A stretch of 64,000 bases of DNA from Chitinophaga caeni (lineage in GTDB: Bacteria; Bacteroidota; Bacteroidia; Chitinophagales; Chitinophagaceae): contig NZ_CP023777.1 in assembly GCF_002557795.1 (NCBI RefSeq), positions 4,721,001 to 4,785,000 on the forward strand, given 5' to 3'. Within the stretch, counting starts at the first letter, position 1; the number at the start of each line of letters is the position of its first letter. Positions 1 to 8,659 of this stretch are shown piece by piece. A model generated the notes under the pieces. That model made no database searches. It saw only the letters and a program-made list of their open reading frames with translations, and had not been told where the DNA came from. Position numbers and translations under genes: made by a program.

Positions 1-1350
1 TTCTCTCCGTCCATCACGCAAATGCAGGACAAGCTTCCAATCACCTTGCCGTATAGCGCTGCAATAGTTGATACCCGGCCCATCGCGGGGAATCCATTTA
101 TTTGGAAAATGCCATACAAAAGTTCTTGTATCATCTTTAAAACCCGGTTTTTTCAATATCGGCATAAAGCTGATGCCGTCTACCGTTTGAAGGGTTTTAT
201 AGCCTGTAATTCCTGCCATTTCTAAGATTGTCGGGAAAAAATCTTCGATAATTACCGGTTGATGAGTTACCGTTCCGGCAGCAACCTGCCCGGGCCAGGC
301 AACGATCATCGGTTCCCTTGTACCACCTTCATATACGGAGCCTTTCCCGGCGCGTAGAGGTAAATTTTGGGTATGCGCCGCACCTCCCCTTTGTGAACTC
401 AAACTCAAACCTCCATTATCGCTCATAAAAATGATCACGGTATTTTTCTCGATATGATGTTGTTCCAAGAAATCCATCACATCCCCCAAGCTTTTGTCCA
501 TGCCTTCCAACAAGGTCGCGTATTTGGCTTCGCGGATGTCCATCCCTGCATCGATGTACTTTTGCAAATACCTGTCATCTCCTTGAATCGGTGCGTGTAC
601 CGCGTAGTGCGCTAAATTTAAATAAAAAGGTTGTTGTTGATTCACCGGGAACTCCAATGCTTTCAAGGCTTCCAAGGTTAAAGCTTCCGTAAGAAAAGTT
701 CCGGTATTATAATATTCTTCTAAGTCGGGAACAGATTGAGCCGAGTTTTTACCGGGTTTATTTCCGTAAAATTCCTCCGACAAATAACTTTGCGGATGCC
801 CCGCAGCATGCCCGGAAATGTTTATGACATAACCTAAATTTCTAGGGTTAGCGCCCGTGGTGCCCATCGGGCCCCAATGCGCTTTACCGGCATGCACCGT
901 AAAATAGCCATTATCCTTTAATAATTGCGGGTAAGTGGTTGCCGCGAATGATGTACGATCCGGCTTGCCGGTGGTGATCCCGTTATAACGCCAATTGGCA
1001 GGTAAAAACATACTATCGGCGTTGTCAGTAGGCTGATTTTTCCTCGGGGATGTCCAATTGGTAACGCCGTGGTGAGCAGCATTCATCCCGGTCAATAAAC
1101 TCAACCTAGAGGGTGTGCAAACGGGCGTAGCATAAGCATCTGTAAATATCATCCCCTTGGCAGCAAGGCGTTCCATATTGGGTGTATGATAGATGAAGTT
1201 GAAGCCCTGCTTTTTCCCGCTGAAGGGAACCGTATTATCCATCCAACCCATATCGTCTACCAAGAAAACAATAATATTCGGACGTTCTTGGGCATAAGTA
1301 GCAAGGGATATCGTGGCCAAAAATAAGAGTAGCATGCATTTTTTACACAT
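1..1350 (-). CDS. Secreted sulfatase (type I, formylglycine-dependent), 3' end outside window
   Basis: The minus-strand reading frame is open from ATG at 1350 to the window edge (450 codons, no stop). The N-terminus is a signal peptide ending near TYAQ, followed by the sulfatase start RPNIIVFLVDDMGW, whose paired Asp residues are metal ligands. The active-site motif C-T-P-S-R-L-S-L-L-T-G is present with Cys78, the residue converted to formylglycine by a sulfatase-maturing enzyme. Later motifs include GKAHWG and SDNGG. The family hydrolyses sulfate esters, in Bacteroidota usually on polysaccharides or glycans in the periplasm. It is divergent from the DUF1080 gene at 1496 with 145 bp between, so the two may be co-regulated. 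The substrate cannot be told from sequence. The C-terminus lies outside the window. Confidence 0.93.
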   Translation of the reverse strand, partial: MCKKCMLLLFLATISLATYAQERPNIIVFLVDDMGWMDNTVPFSGKKQGFNFIYHTPNMERLAAKGMIFTDAYATPVCTPSRLSLLTGMNAAHHGVTNWTSPRKNQPTDNADSMFLPANWRYNGITTGKPDRTSFAATTYPQLLKDNGYFTVHAGKAHWGPMGTTGANPRNLGYVINISGHAAGHPQSYLSEEFYGNKPGKNSAQSVPDLEEYYNTGTFLTEALTLEALKALEFPVNQQQPFYLNLAHYAVHAPIQGDDRYLQKYIDAGMDIREAKYATLLEGMDKSLGDVMDFLEQHHIEKNTVIIFMSDNGGLSLSSQRGGAAHTQNLPLRAGKGSVYEGGTREPMIVAWPGQVAAGTVTHQPVIIEDFFPTILEMAGITGYKTLQTVDGISFMPILKKPGFKDDTRTFVWHFPNKWIPRDGPGINYCSAIRQGDWKLVLHLRDGRRE

Positions 1351-1460
1351 AAGCGGAATTTAATTAGCTAGTTGCTAAATATAAAACTTAAAGTGTAAAA
1401 ACTACACCACGTTTGTACAAAAGGTAAATATGCTGTATCTTAACCACGCTTTATTGGACC

Positions 1461-1468
1461 TATTTTTG
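1461..1468 (+). promoter_or_regulatory. Candidate Bacteroidota -7 box upstream of the DUF1080 gene
   Basis: TATTTTTG fits the Bacteroidota -7 consensus TAnnTTTG and lies 27 bp before the ATG at 1496. No clear -33 element was found. If used, it starts transcription downstream of the in-frame ATG at 1430 and so supports 1496 as the true start. The divergent spacer also holds a GTGTA-N5-TACAC inverted repeat at 1393-1407, which might be an operator. Confidence 0.4.
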
Positions 1469-1495
1469 CATCCATCAACAGAAAAAAGAATACTT

Positions 1496-2473
1496 ATGCT
1501 TAGAAAAAATTTGCTTTTCGGAGTAGCCAGCTTACTCTTGGCAAGTTCTACGATCGCAATGCCCATCGCACCATCTAATACTTTTGAAATGATCCAAGAT
1601 CAAATAAAACCCAAGGATCTCATCGGTCGTTGGGATATCACGGTTGATCAAGATGGTAAACCGGCTCCTTCCTGGTTGGAAGTTGACTTATCCGGCTACC
1701 GTACTTTGGTGGGAAGGTTTGTCGGGGTAAGCGGTAGCGCACGCCCTATCTCGGAAGTACATTTCAATAACGGGAAATTTGATTTTAAGATTCCACCGCA
1801 ATGGGAAGGGGGCGATAAGGATTTTGTAATACAGGGAGAAGTTACTGCCGATGGAATCAAGGGAACCATCGAGACCAGCGAAGGCAAAACCTACCCGTTC
1901 ACGGGTGTTAAAGCGCCTTCATTGCGGAATACCGGCGCGAAGCCATCCTGGGGAAAAGCGATACAATTATTCAACGGTAAAGACCTTAGCGGCTGGAAAG
2001 CCATGGGTCATAACCAGTGGATCGTACAGGACGGCATCTTAACCAGCCCTAAGTCCGGCAGCAATTTGGTATCTGAACAAAAATTTAAAGATTTCAAACT
2101 GCATATTGAATTTAAATATCCTAAAGGCAGCAACAGCGGCATTTACCTGAGGGGAAGGCACGAAGTACAAATCCTCGACAACTCGAAAGATGAACATCCG
2201 GACAGCCACCTCTTTAGCGGCGTATACGGTTTCCTGACCCCGAGTGAGATTAATTCCCTGGGGCCTGACCAATGGCAATCTTATGATATTACGTTGATTG
2301 GCCGCATGGTAACCATCGTTGCCAATGGAAAAACGGTAATTAGCAACCAGGAGATCCCGGGTATAACCGGTGGCGCTTTAGATAGTAATGAAGCTGAACC
2401 CGGTCCAATTTATATCCAAGGTGATCATGGCCCGGTACAATTCCGTAAAATTACTATCACCCCTGCTAAATAA
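1496..2473 (+). CDS. Secreted DUF1080 (3-keto-disaccharide hydrolase domain) protein
   Basis: 325 residues from ATG 1496. The frame opens at 1430, but residues 23 onward (MLRKNLLFGVASLLLA) form a normal signal peptide, so the later start is preferred. After an N-terminal lipocalin-like region of about 100 residues (RWDITVDQDGK to KTYPFTGVKA), the C-terminal 180 residues are a DUF1080 jelly-roll: QLFNGKDLSGWK, the SNSGIYLRG strand, EVQILDN and a final GPVQFRKITI. Members of this family are secreted glycan-active or glycan-binding proteins, and some cleave 3-keto-glycosides. The neighbouring divergent sulfatase fits polysaccharide breakdown. Catalytic activity is inferred from the family only. 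An intrinsic terminator follows 22 bp after the stop codon. Confidence 0.88.
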   Translation: MLRKNLLFGVASLLLASSTIAMPIAPSNTFEMIQDQIKPKDLIGRWDITVDQDGKPAPSWLEVDLSGYRTLVGRFVGVSGSARPISEVHFNNGKFDFKIPPQWEGGDKDFVIQGEVTADGIKGTIETSEGKTYPFTGVKAPSLRNTGAKPSWGKAIQLFNGKDLSGWKAMGHNQWIVQDGILTSPKSGSNLVSEQKFKDFKLHIEFKYPKGSNSGIYLRGRHEVQILDNSKDEHPDSHLFSGVYGFLTPSEINSLGPDQWQSYDITLIGRMVTIVANGKTVISNQEIPGITGGALDSNEAEPGPIYIQGDHGPVQFRKITITPAK

Positions 2474-2494
2474 TTCAAACGAGCTTCATAATAA

Positions 2495-2527
2495 AAACTC
2501 CCGGTATGATCATTATACCGGGAGTTT
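2495..2527 (+). terminator. Intrinsic terminator of the DUF1080 gene
   Basis: A perfect 13-bp stem, AAACTCCCGGTAT paired with ATACCGGGAGTTT, with a 7-nt loop, followed by T/A-rich sequence. It lies 22 bp after the stop codon at 2473. Confidence 0.85.
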
Positions 2528-2554
2528 ATTATAGCAAAAATTTTATTATTATAT

Positions 2555-2869
2555 CAATATTATCCGACTAAATATTCACTGAAAAAATTAATCGTCCTCA
2601 AAAGTTCGATTCAATGCCTACCTGCTCATTTCTTGTACTTTTTGCTTGCCCAGAAGAGGTACCAAAAAAAGGCACAAATAGGCCATTACGGCAGCCAATT
2701 TGATCGCTCGATCTAGCTTTTGTACTACCGTGTAGCCAAGCTACCGTTCGCTATCAACGGTACTAAGTTCCGGTTTTCTTGACGGGGCTGAATACATCTC
2801 CCTTCACATAAATCCTTGACCAGTAAGATATTTAAGTACATTTAAAGCAATTTTAGCCGGACAACAATG
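2555..2869 (+). mobile_element. MITE-like element copy A (315 bp)
   Basis: Forward copy of a six-member repeat family in this window. The left end CAATATTATCCGACTAAA and right end TTTTAGCCGGACAACAATG are inverted copies of the family terminus CATTRTTGTCCGACTAAA with a few substitutions, so this is the most diverged copy. It is flanked by the 8-bp direct repeat TATTATAT (2547-2554 and 2870-2877), a target-site duplication. No transposase is encoded. It lies downstream of the terminator of the DUF1080 gene and 50 bp past the stop of the zinc-ribbon gene at 2920. Confidence 0.88.
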
Positions 2870-2919
2870 TATTATATGTAAAAATGTTAAGCCATTAGAA
2901 ATTAGATATTGTCTTGTTA

Positions 2920-3444
2920 CTATTGTCCTTCTACTAAAGATAATTTTTGTTCTACTTCATAAATTCTTTCCAACCAGTACTTCTTGGCTTCTTCATTAGA
3001 AACCGCCTCTTTTTTCGACCTCCTGACCCTGGGTATCTTTGCTAAATATTCCCAACTTTTGCTAATCTCACGATCCCTAGCAGCTTTATCTCCAGGCGCT
3101 ACCCTTGCTCTCCAAAATGCCAATTGCTGTTGAAAAGCCAGCATCTTTTCCCGCAAAAAAGCTATTAAACGCTCCCTGTCTGCCGGTATGTAACCGGGGC
3201 CTGTACAACCGCATGAATGAAATGTAATCCCAACGGAGTATAAACTTTTAACATGTTGCCATGACTTAATATCCTTGGAAGCAGGCGCTTTAAAGTCCAA
3301 ACCCATATCGGCCATAAGATTCCCACATTGCGGGCACTTTGCCGGAGATGTTTCATTCATATCACGGTTCACATCTTTAAGTAGCTTCCTTTTAAACACT
3401 TTTTTACATTCAAAGCAAGCATAATGAGGCTTATAAATACTCAT
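2920..3444 (-). CDS. Unknown zinc-ribbon-like protein
   Basis: 174 residues if started at ATG 3444 (MSIYKPHYACFECKKVFKRK). The frame is open to 3573, but the upstream stretch looks unlike a protein N-terminus. A weak -7-like box (CAAAGATT read on the plus strand, 3465-3472) also lies inside it. Two Cys pairs, CFEC and CPQC about 30 residues apart, suggest a zinc ribbon. A later HSCGCTGPGY motif adds two Cys. The C-terminal half is charged, helical and rich in Lys/Arg/Glu. There is no signal peptide, so it is probably cytoplasmic. I do not recognise a function. It stands alone between MITE copies A and B, which have the same orientation. Confidence 0.7.
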   Translation of the reverse strand: MSIYKPHYACFECKKVFKRKLLKDVNRDMNETSPAKCPQCGNLMADMGLDFKAPASKDIKSWQHVKSLYSVGITFHSCGCTGPGYIPADRERLIAFLREKMLAFQQQLAFWRARVAPGDKAARDREISKSWEYLAKIPRVRRSKKEAVSNEEAKKYWLERIYEVEQKLSLVEGQ

Positions 3445-3600
3445 GGCATAGCGACACATACGCACCAAAGATTGTCTGGTTAAATAAAGTGGAATCAGGT
3501 GCAAATTTAAAAATTTCCACGGCATTTTTAGGATATCGCGACAGGATATCATGGTCCCTTCATATTGAGTCAATTACACTTTAATATCATTATTATTTTT

Positions 3601-3910
3601 CATTATTGTCCGACTACATTTTAACCGGGGAGTACTTTTGATCCATCAATAGTTCGATTCAATGTTTATCTGCTCGTTTCTTGTACTTTTTTGCTTGCCC
3701 AAAAAAGGGCACAAATTGGCCATTACGGCCGCCAATTTGATCGCTCGATCCAGCCTTTCTGCTACTGTATGGCCAAGCTACCTTTCGCTATCAACGGTGC
3801 GAAGTGCCACGGTTCTCTCGGCGGGGGGTGAATGTATCATCCTTCGCTTATATCCTTGACCAGGTAAGGAATTCAAGAACCATAAAAGCATTTTTAGTCG
3901 GACAACAATG
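3601..3910 (+). mobile_element. MITE-like element copy B (310 bp)
   Basis: Forward copy. Left terminus CATTATTGTCCGACTACA, right terminus TTTTTAGTCGGACAACAATG. It is flanked by a perfect 9-bp target-site duplication ATTATTTTT (3592-3600 and 3911-3919). Inside are a chain of short hairpins: CTTTTTTG/CAAAAAAG, AATTGGC/GCCgCCAATT, the GATCGCTCGATC near-palindrome and TTCGC/GCGAA. A 65-codon open frame at 3662-3859 is not conserved in the other copies and is not a gene. Confidence 0.93.
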
Positions 3911-3929
3911 ATTATTTTTCATAATAATA

Positions 3930-3953
3930 ATCCGGTTACAGATGTAACCGGAT
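3930..3953 (-). terminator. Hairpin downstream of the metalloprotease gene
   Basis: 10-bp perfect stem ATCCGGTTAC/GTAACCGGAT with a 4-nt loop, 79 bp after the metalloprotease stop on the minus strand, followed on that strand by TTATTATTATG. It probably ends the sigma-FecR-SusCD-protease transcription unit. MITE copy B lies just beyond it. Confidence 0.65.
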
Positions 3954-4031
3954 GTTAAAATCATCAACATAATCAACCTAAACAATCTAAACCATGTTGA
4001 CCTTACCAAAACATTATTCGTGTTATACAGG

Positions 4032-6536
4032 CTAGCCTTTCAACTTATTGTCCAATACTTTCTCAATCCTGCTTAACAATTCATCGATATGAATTTTCGT
4101 CATCGCATCCGTTATTGCCGGCTGCGCATTCTGTAGTTTTGTTTTCAGCACTTTCAAACGGTGACGCACTATTGAAGTAATATCCGTTTCCGCGTACTCG
4201 GGATTGTCAGATAAAACGATGGCTTGCAAGTTTCCAACGTAAGCTTTCTGTAAATTCCGGCGGTGCATGCTGGTAATTTTCCCGGTGGAAAGTTCTCTCC
4301 ATAAACCGTTTTCCACTGCTTCAAGATATGCATCGGGCGTAATTGCGGCCGCGCCGAAACGATCATTCAAAACCATGATTTTGTGTAAAATTTCCTCGCC
4401 GAGTAAGGTATTCAAAGTTTTTACCTGGATATCCATCACGAAATCGGGGTATTCCGGTGTTCCTATCTTGTTGATTACCTTTGGATCCAACAACCAATCC
4501 GGCGTCGTAAACACTTGCTTATCGAAGAAATCCAACGCTTCTAATGTTTGTGCTTTCGTAACGGGCGCCACTGTTTCCTTCTCCAAAGATTCGCTCATCG
4601 GCGTATATTCAACGGAAGCAATGTTTCTCATGACATGCGTTACATAGCGGGTATACGTTTTCTTTACTTCAGCATACATTTCCGCCATTCCTTGGTAGAT
4701 GCCACCTTCTACTTGCGTCCACTCTTCCAGGTGCTGCACCAGGCGCTGCAAATTCTTAATACCGTAAGTATTCGCTTTCATATTATTATCGCCCAAGTCC
4801 TCCGTTTGACAACGCGGATCTTCTTTAACGGTTTCACCATCACCAAACCAGAGCCGCGGGTTCTTGGCCAGTCTTTCGGTGATCAACCGGTTCATCATTT
4901 TCTTATCCTCTTCGAAGCTAGCGGCATCATTATACCTATACCCCCATTCAATGGCCCATTTATCGTATTCGTGGATACCCGGGAATAATAATTCCTGCGG
5001 GATATGATCTTCCGGCTGCGCCACGTAGTTGAAACGCGCATAATCCATGATACTGGCCGTGTGGCCATGTTTGCGCAAGTAGGAGATGCTCCTCAGGCTA
5101 TCTACCGGGGTTTTACTGCTGCTACCGAAGTTATGTCTCAGCCCCAAGGTATGACCAACTTCATGGGATGACACGAAACGGATCAGTTCACCCATCAACT
5201 TATCATCGAATTTCATCTTGCGGGCGGCAGGATCATTTACCGCTGCTTGGATCATATACCAATTGCGCAATAACTTCATCACGTTATGGTACCAACCGAT
5301 TTGTGTTTGAATAATTTCTCCCGTACGCGGATCGTGGATGTTCGGTCCGTATGCATTCGTTACCTCGGAAGGCAAATACCGGATGAAAGAATACCTCGCA
5401 TCGTTTAAATGCGCTAAGGCTGAATCTTCATTTTCCCATTCTTTAGCGATGATTGCATTTTTAAACCCGGCTTGCTCGAATGCTTTCTGCCAATCGTTGA
5501 CACCCGCGATTAAGTATGGCCGCCATTTCTTCGGCGTAGCGGGGTCTATGTATATTACGATCGGCTTGGCCGGTTCTACCAGGATACCCTTTTTGTACTT
5601 GGCCAAGTCTTGCGGCTTCGGCTCTAATCTCCAGCGTTGAATAAAACTACGTTGTTCTACCTGCTGTTGATCATCGGCATAGAAGTACATGAAATCGGCG
5701 AAATAGCCAACCCTTTTATCAAAGCTTCTTAAAGGCATCGGTTTCCCTGGTAACAGGATAAACGATGTATTCATCGCGATAGATGTTTGTACACCCGGTG
5801 GCAGACCAATATTCTGAATGCCCTTACCCGTTGCATTTTTAAAAGTCACGAACTCCACGTTGATGGGATAAGCTTGAACGGATTCCAGCAGGAAATCTTT
5901 AAACGATTTATTATCCATCACCGCGTTGATGCCATCATTTTTTATCTCGTTGAATAAAGAGCCCGGCGCTTTAATATACGGGGAAGCTTCAATAACGATA
6001 CTGCTGTCTTTCCCATATGATTTAATTGGGAACTGGTAAGCTACCACATCGCTATAAGAATCTTTTACCGCGCGTTCCAATTTAGATCCCTTTTGAGCCA
6101 TGCTGTAAACCGTCACATATACCAAGCGGATGCTGGAGTCCAAATCACTCCTTTCAAAGCGGATGGTTTGCGAAGCTAATTCTTCCCCCGCGTACACGCC
6201 GCTACCTGCCGGGCCCTTTACCAGGCGGTTAATTACCTGGATATCGCGGTTCAATAACTGTTTAGGTAACTCAAAATAGACGGTGTCTTGCTTTTGATGT
6301 ACGTCGAACATACCTTGTTTCGATACGTAACCGGCGCCAATTACTTCCCGGTACGGCTTGATCTGCAACCTCGGATCGGGAGCCGGTTCCGGCTTCTTGA
6401 CGGTATCGATTTTCGGCTCCCCGATAGATGCTCCCGGAGGCAATGGAATAGACGGCAAAGGAATCGTCTGAGCCTTCGCGGTGACTTGGAGTATTACCAA
6501 CAAAATAATACTGCACAATATTTTATTACACTTCAT
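4032..6536 (-). CDS. Secreted zinc-dependent metalloprotease (DUF5117/DUF4953 family)
   Basis: 834 residues with an N-terminal signal peptide (cleavage near TAKAQ). A Pro-rich linker is followed by a DUF5118-like strand (EVIGAGYVSKQGMF), a DUF5117 region and a catalytic DUF4953-like domain. The zinc site HEVGHTLGLRH is intact: His458, Glu459, His462 and His468 form an HExxHxxGxxH motif as in metzincins, followed by a Met-turn SIMDYARFNY. The family is widespread in Bacteroidota and believed to be proteolytic. It is the last gene of the sigma/FecR/SusCD locus, 7 bp after a lipoprotein gene, so it likely supplies peptides for uptake by the neighbouring SusC. The actual substrate is unknown. Confidence 0.9.
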   Translation of the reverse strand: MKCNKILCSIILLVILQVTAKAQTIPLPSIPLPPGASIGEPKIDTVKKPEPAPDPRLQIKPYREVIGAGYVSKQGMFDVHQKQDTVYFELPKQLLNRDIQVINRLVKGPAGSGVYAGEELASQTIRFERSDLDSSIRLVYVTVYSMAQKGSKLERAVKDSYSDVVAYQFPIKSYGKDSSIVIEASPYIKAPGSLFNEIKNDGINAVMDNKSFKDFLLESVQAYPINVEFVTFKNATGKGIQNIGLPPGVQTSIAMNTSFILLPGKPMPLRSFDKRVGYFADFMYFYADDQQQVEQRSFIQRWRLEPKPQDLAKYKKGILVEPAKPIVIYIDPATPKKWRPYLIAGVNDWQKAFEQAGFKNAIIAKEWENEDSALAHLNDARYSFIRYLPSEVTNAYGPNIHDPRTGEIIQTQIGWYHNVMKLLRNWYMIQAAVNDPAARKMKFDDKLMGELIRFVSSHEVGHTLGLRHNFGSSSKTPVDSLRSISYLRKHGHTASIMDYARFNYVAQPEDHIPQELLFPGIHEYDKWAIEWGYRYNDAASFEEDKKMMNRLITERLAKNPRLWFGDGETVKEDPRCQTEDLGDNNMKANTYGIKNLQRLVQHLEEWTQVEGGIYQGMAEMYAEVKKTYTRYVTHVMRNIASVEYTPMSESLEKETVAPVTKAQTLEALDFFDKQVFTTPDWLLDPKVINKIGTPEYPDFVMDIQVKTLNTLLGEEILHKIMVLNDRFGAAAITPDAYLEAVENGLWRELSTGKITSMHRRNLQKAYVGNLQAIVLSDNPEYAETDITSIVRHRLKVLKTKLQNAQPAITDAMTKIHIDELLSRIEKVLDNKLKG

Positions 6537-6543
6537 ATTTCTA

Positions 6544-7074
6544 TTAATTATTTGATTGATTCACTTTAAGTCCCTGTGTAGTGTTCAAGGTTTGCATAAA
6601 CACGGCAGCTCTTGCTGCGGAGGCATCATTCCATAGGAAAATTACGGGCGCTGTTTGCCCCATTAAATCTGTCGCTAGGAAAGATGATTGTTTGAAGCCC
6701 AAGCTATTGGGCATCCTGAAATCGGCCACCACGCCGGAAATCCCCTGTTGCTTCAATAACTGCACGGCGGCTGTAGCCATCGGTTGATAAAACTTAGCAG
6801 CAGCCAATGCCAATGAGTCGAGCTCCGGGTTAAACATGTTTAAATGGGCATAACGCTGCCCGGCCACCAAGGTGTCCGCGTAAGTAAAATACGCCGCTGT
6901 TGATGCGTTACCCGGCTCCGTAGCCTGTATACCGCGGTAGCCGTATGGCCCTTCCCAAGTTGCCGCTTCCGAGTACATCGGCAACTTTTTCCGCTCCGGT
7001 TTCGAAGGCCCGCAACTACTTAATAAGCCGGTAAACAGGGCCAAACCACAGCATGTCAGCAATAGTTTTTTCAT
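6544..7074 (-). CDS. Unknown lipoprotein between SusD and metalloprotease
   Basis: 176 residues from ATG 7074. The frame extends to 7107, but the start at 7074 gives MKKLLLTCCGLALFTGLLSSC, a typical lipoprotein signal with lipobox LSSC. The mature part has a short basic linker (KPERKK) and a domain of about 150 residues containing YGYRGIQATEPGN and TLVAGQRYAHLN. I recognise no family. It lies 7 bp upstream of the metalloprotease and 99 bp downstream of SusD on the same strand, so it is probably a surface or periplasmic partner of the uptake/protease system. Confidence 0.8.
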   Translation of the reverse strand: MKKLLLTCCGLALFTGLLSSCGPSKPERKKLPMYSEAATWEGPYGYRGIQATEPGNASTAAYFTYADTLVAGQRYAHLNMFNPELDSLALAAAKFYQPMATAAVQLLKQQGISGVVADFRMPNSLGFKQSSFLATDLMGQTAPVIFLWNDASAARAAVFMQTLNTTQGLKVNQSNN

Positions 7075-7173
7075 ATAATTATCAATTTGTTTGAAAAGTA
7101 AAGGCAAAGCACGCCCTGCCTTGACGCTGTGTACCGCGTCAAGGGCTCATGGTTATTCTTCGACTATAGAATG

Positions 7174-8649
7174 TTAATATCCCTGGTTCTGCACTAGCTT
7201 GGGATTGAGCTTGACCTCGGAATCGGGGATCGGGATTTTTAACTGGTAATCCCCTTTCCAAGGTTGTTTTAATGGTATGGCAGATAATGTTTCCGTTGCC
7301 TTCCCGGTGCGTATCAAATCAAACCAGCGGTGCCCTTCCCCGAAAAGTTCCACTTGCCTTTCATGTTGGATGAGTTTGAAGGCTTCTTCATCGGAAATGG
7401 TATTAGAAACCGGTACGGTAAGTCCTGCCCTCGCCCGTAATTCATTGACCAATGCAATAGCCGCATCCTTGTCTTTCGTACTTCCCATTAATAAGGCCTC
7501 CGCACGGATCAAGTAAATTTCGCTCAAGCGGATCTGCACTTGGTATTCCGTAGGCTCTGCACCGAATACGGAATTATAAGCTCCTGTTTTATACTTGTAA
7601 GGAAAATAAACGCGATCGCCATTGGCATCGGTGGGCATTAACCAAAACTCCTTTCTTTTATCACCGGGCTCAAATGCATTCAGCAACTGGTTTGAAGCTA
7701 CATAGCGCGCCTGGCTTGAAAGGAAGTCAACAGGGATTAAGTCCGTTCCTTCCGGTGTAGCATTATTTTGCGTGTTTTTATTACTGCTTTGTTTTAGTTG
7801 AAAAATCATTTCGGGACTACCTTTCAGGAAAACATTTTCTATACTAGGTTCCAGGTAATACAGATCATTTTGGTCGATGATTTCCTTGGATAAACTTGCA
7901 GCCGCTTCATAATTTTTCATATAAAGGTTTACCCTTGCCAACAATGCCTTCGCCGCCCACCGGTTGGGAATGATCCGATCGCCGTTAGCGCTATTGTAAG
8001 TGGCGGGCAATAACCCGGCTGCCGCTTCCAAATCCTGGACGATTTGTTGGTACACCAGGCTACTGGCGCTCCGGGGCAATTGGCTCGTTTTATTAAAATC
8101 ACCTGATAATACCAGCGGCACATCCCCGAAAAAGTTCACCAGGTAGAAATAAGCATATGCTCTCAAAAACTTAGACTCACCATTCAAACGATCTCTAACT
8201 GCCTGCGTCAACTGTACCGACTTGGATTCCGCGATTCCTTCCAGGACAGTATTCACCCCGTTGATGCAATCATATGCACTGACCCAAGGCGTCATCGTGA
8301 AACTGGATGCATCAATCGTAACGCTGTTCCTGCTGAGAAAATATTCCCATGATGCCTGGTTGTATGTAAATAAGTATTCATCGCTTGCCAAACCGGAAAT
8401 GATGCCCGAGCTACCGGAAGCAAAACTGGTAAAGGAAAATGTATTGTTATAGCCCGGCGAGTTGATGAGTTGGGAATAAACACCGGCCATGGCAGATTCC
8501 GCCTGGGCATTGGAGTCAAAAACTTTCTTAGTTGTAATAAAAGTTCTCGGTTCCTCTATTTCGAGCAGTTTATCGCAGCTGGTTAAACCCAAGGCCAGGG
8601 ACAAAACCGCTATGTTGAAATATTTATTGATATGTATATTATACCGCAT
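7174..8649 (-). CDS. SusD/RagB-family surface lipoprotein (locus 1)
   Basis: 491 residues from ATG 8649, chosen because it gives a lipoprotein signal (MRYNIHINKYF to LGLTSC) and leaves 10 bp after the SusC stop at 8660. SusD N-terminal TPR-like helices carry FLRAYAYFYLVNFFGDVPLV and the C-terminal SusD_RagB domain carries IRLSEIYLIRAEALL, EFWLMP and HRWFDLIRTGKA, all family hallmarks. SusD proteins cap the SusC pore and bind the ligand. The lipoprotein and protease genes downstream suggest peptides or proteins rather than glycans, but this is inference. Confidence 0.95.
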   Translation of the reverse strand: MRYNIHINKYFNIAVLSLALGLTSCDKLLEIEEPRTFITTKKVFDSNAQAESAMAGVYSQLINSPGYNNTFSFTSFASGSSGIISGLASDEYLFTYNQASWEYFLSRNSVTIDASSFTMTPWVSAYDCINGVNTVLEGIAESKSVQLTQAVRDRLNGESKFLRAYAYFYLVNFFGDVPLVLSGDFNKTSQLPRSASSLVYQQIVQDLEAAAGLLPATYNSANGDRIIPNRWAAKALLARVNLYMKNYEAAASLSKEIIDQNDLYYLEPSIENVFLKGSPEMIFQLKQSSNKNTQNNATPEGTDLIPVDFLSSQARYVASNQLLNAFEPGDKRKEFWLMPTDANGDRVYFPYKYKTGAYNSVFGAEPTEYQVQIRLSEIYLIRAEALLMGSTKDKDAAIALVNELRARAGLTVPVSNTISDEEAFKLIQHERQVELFGEGHRWFDLIRTGKATETLSAIPLKQPWKGDYQLKIPIPDSEVKLNPKLVQNQGY

Positions 8650-8659
8650 CTCGATTTTT

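Noticed and set aside
1430..1495. Extended N-terminus of the DUF1080 protein from ATG 1430
   Set aside because: It would place 22 unusual residues before a normal signal peptide and would start upstream of the likely -7 box at 1461-1468.
2547..3919. Composite transposon made of MITE copies A and B around the zinc-ribbon gene (and C/D around SCO1)
   Set aside because: Each copy has its own, different target-site duplication directly at its ends, so the insertions were independent. The outer flanks of the pairs do not match.
4267..4988. Plus-strand ORFs of 126 and 146 codons opposite the metalloprotease gene
   Set aside because: Shadows of the strongly conserved minus-strand protease. No start signals or recognisable protein features.
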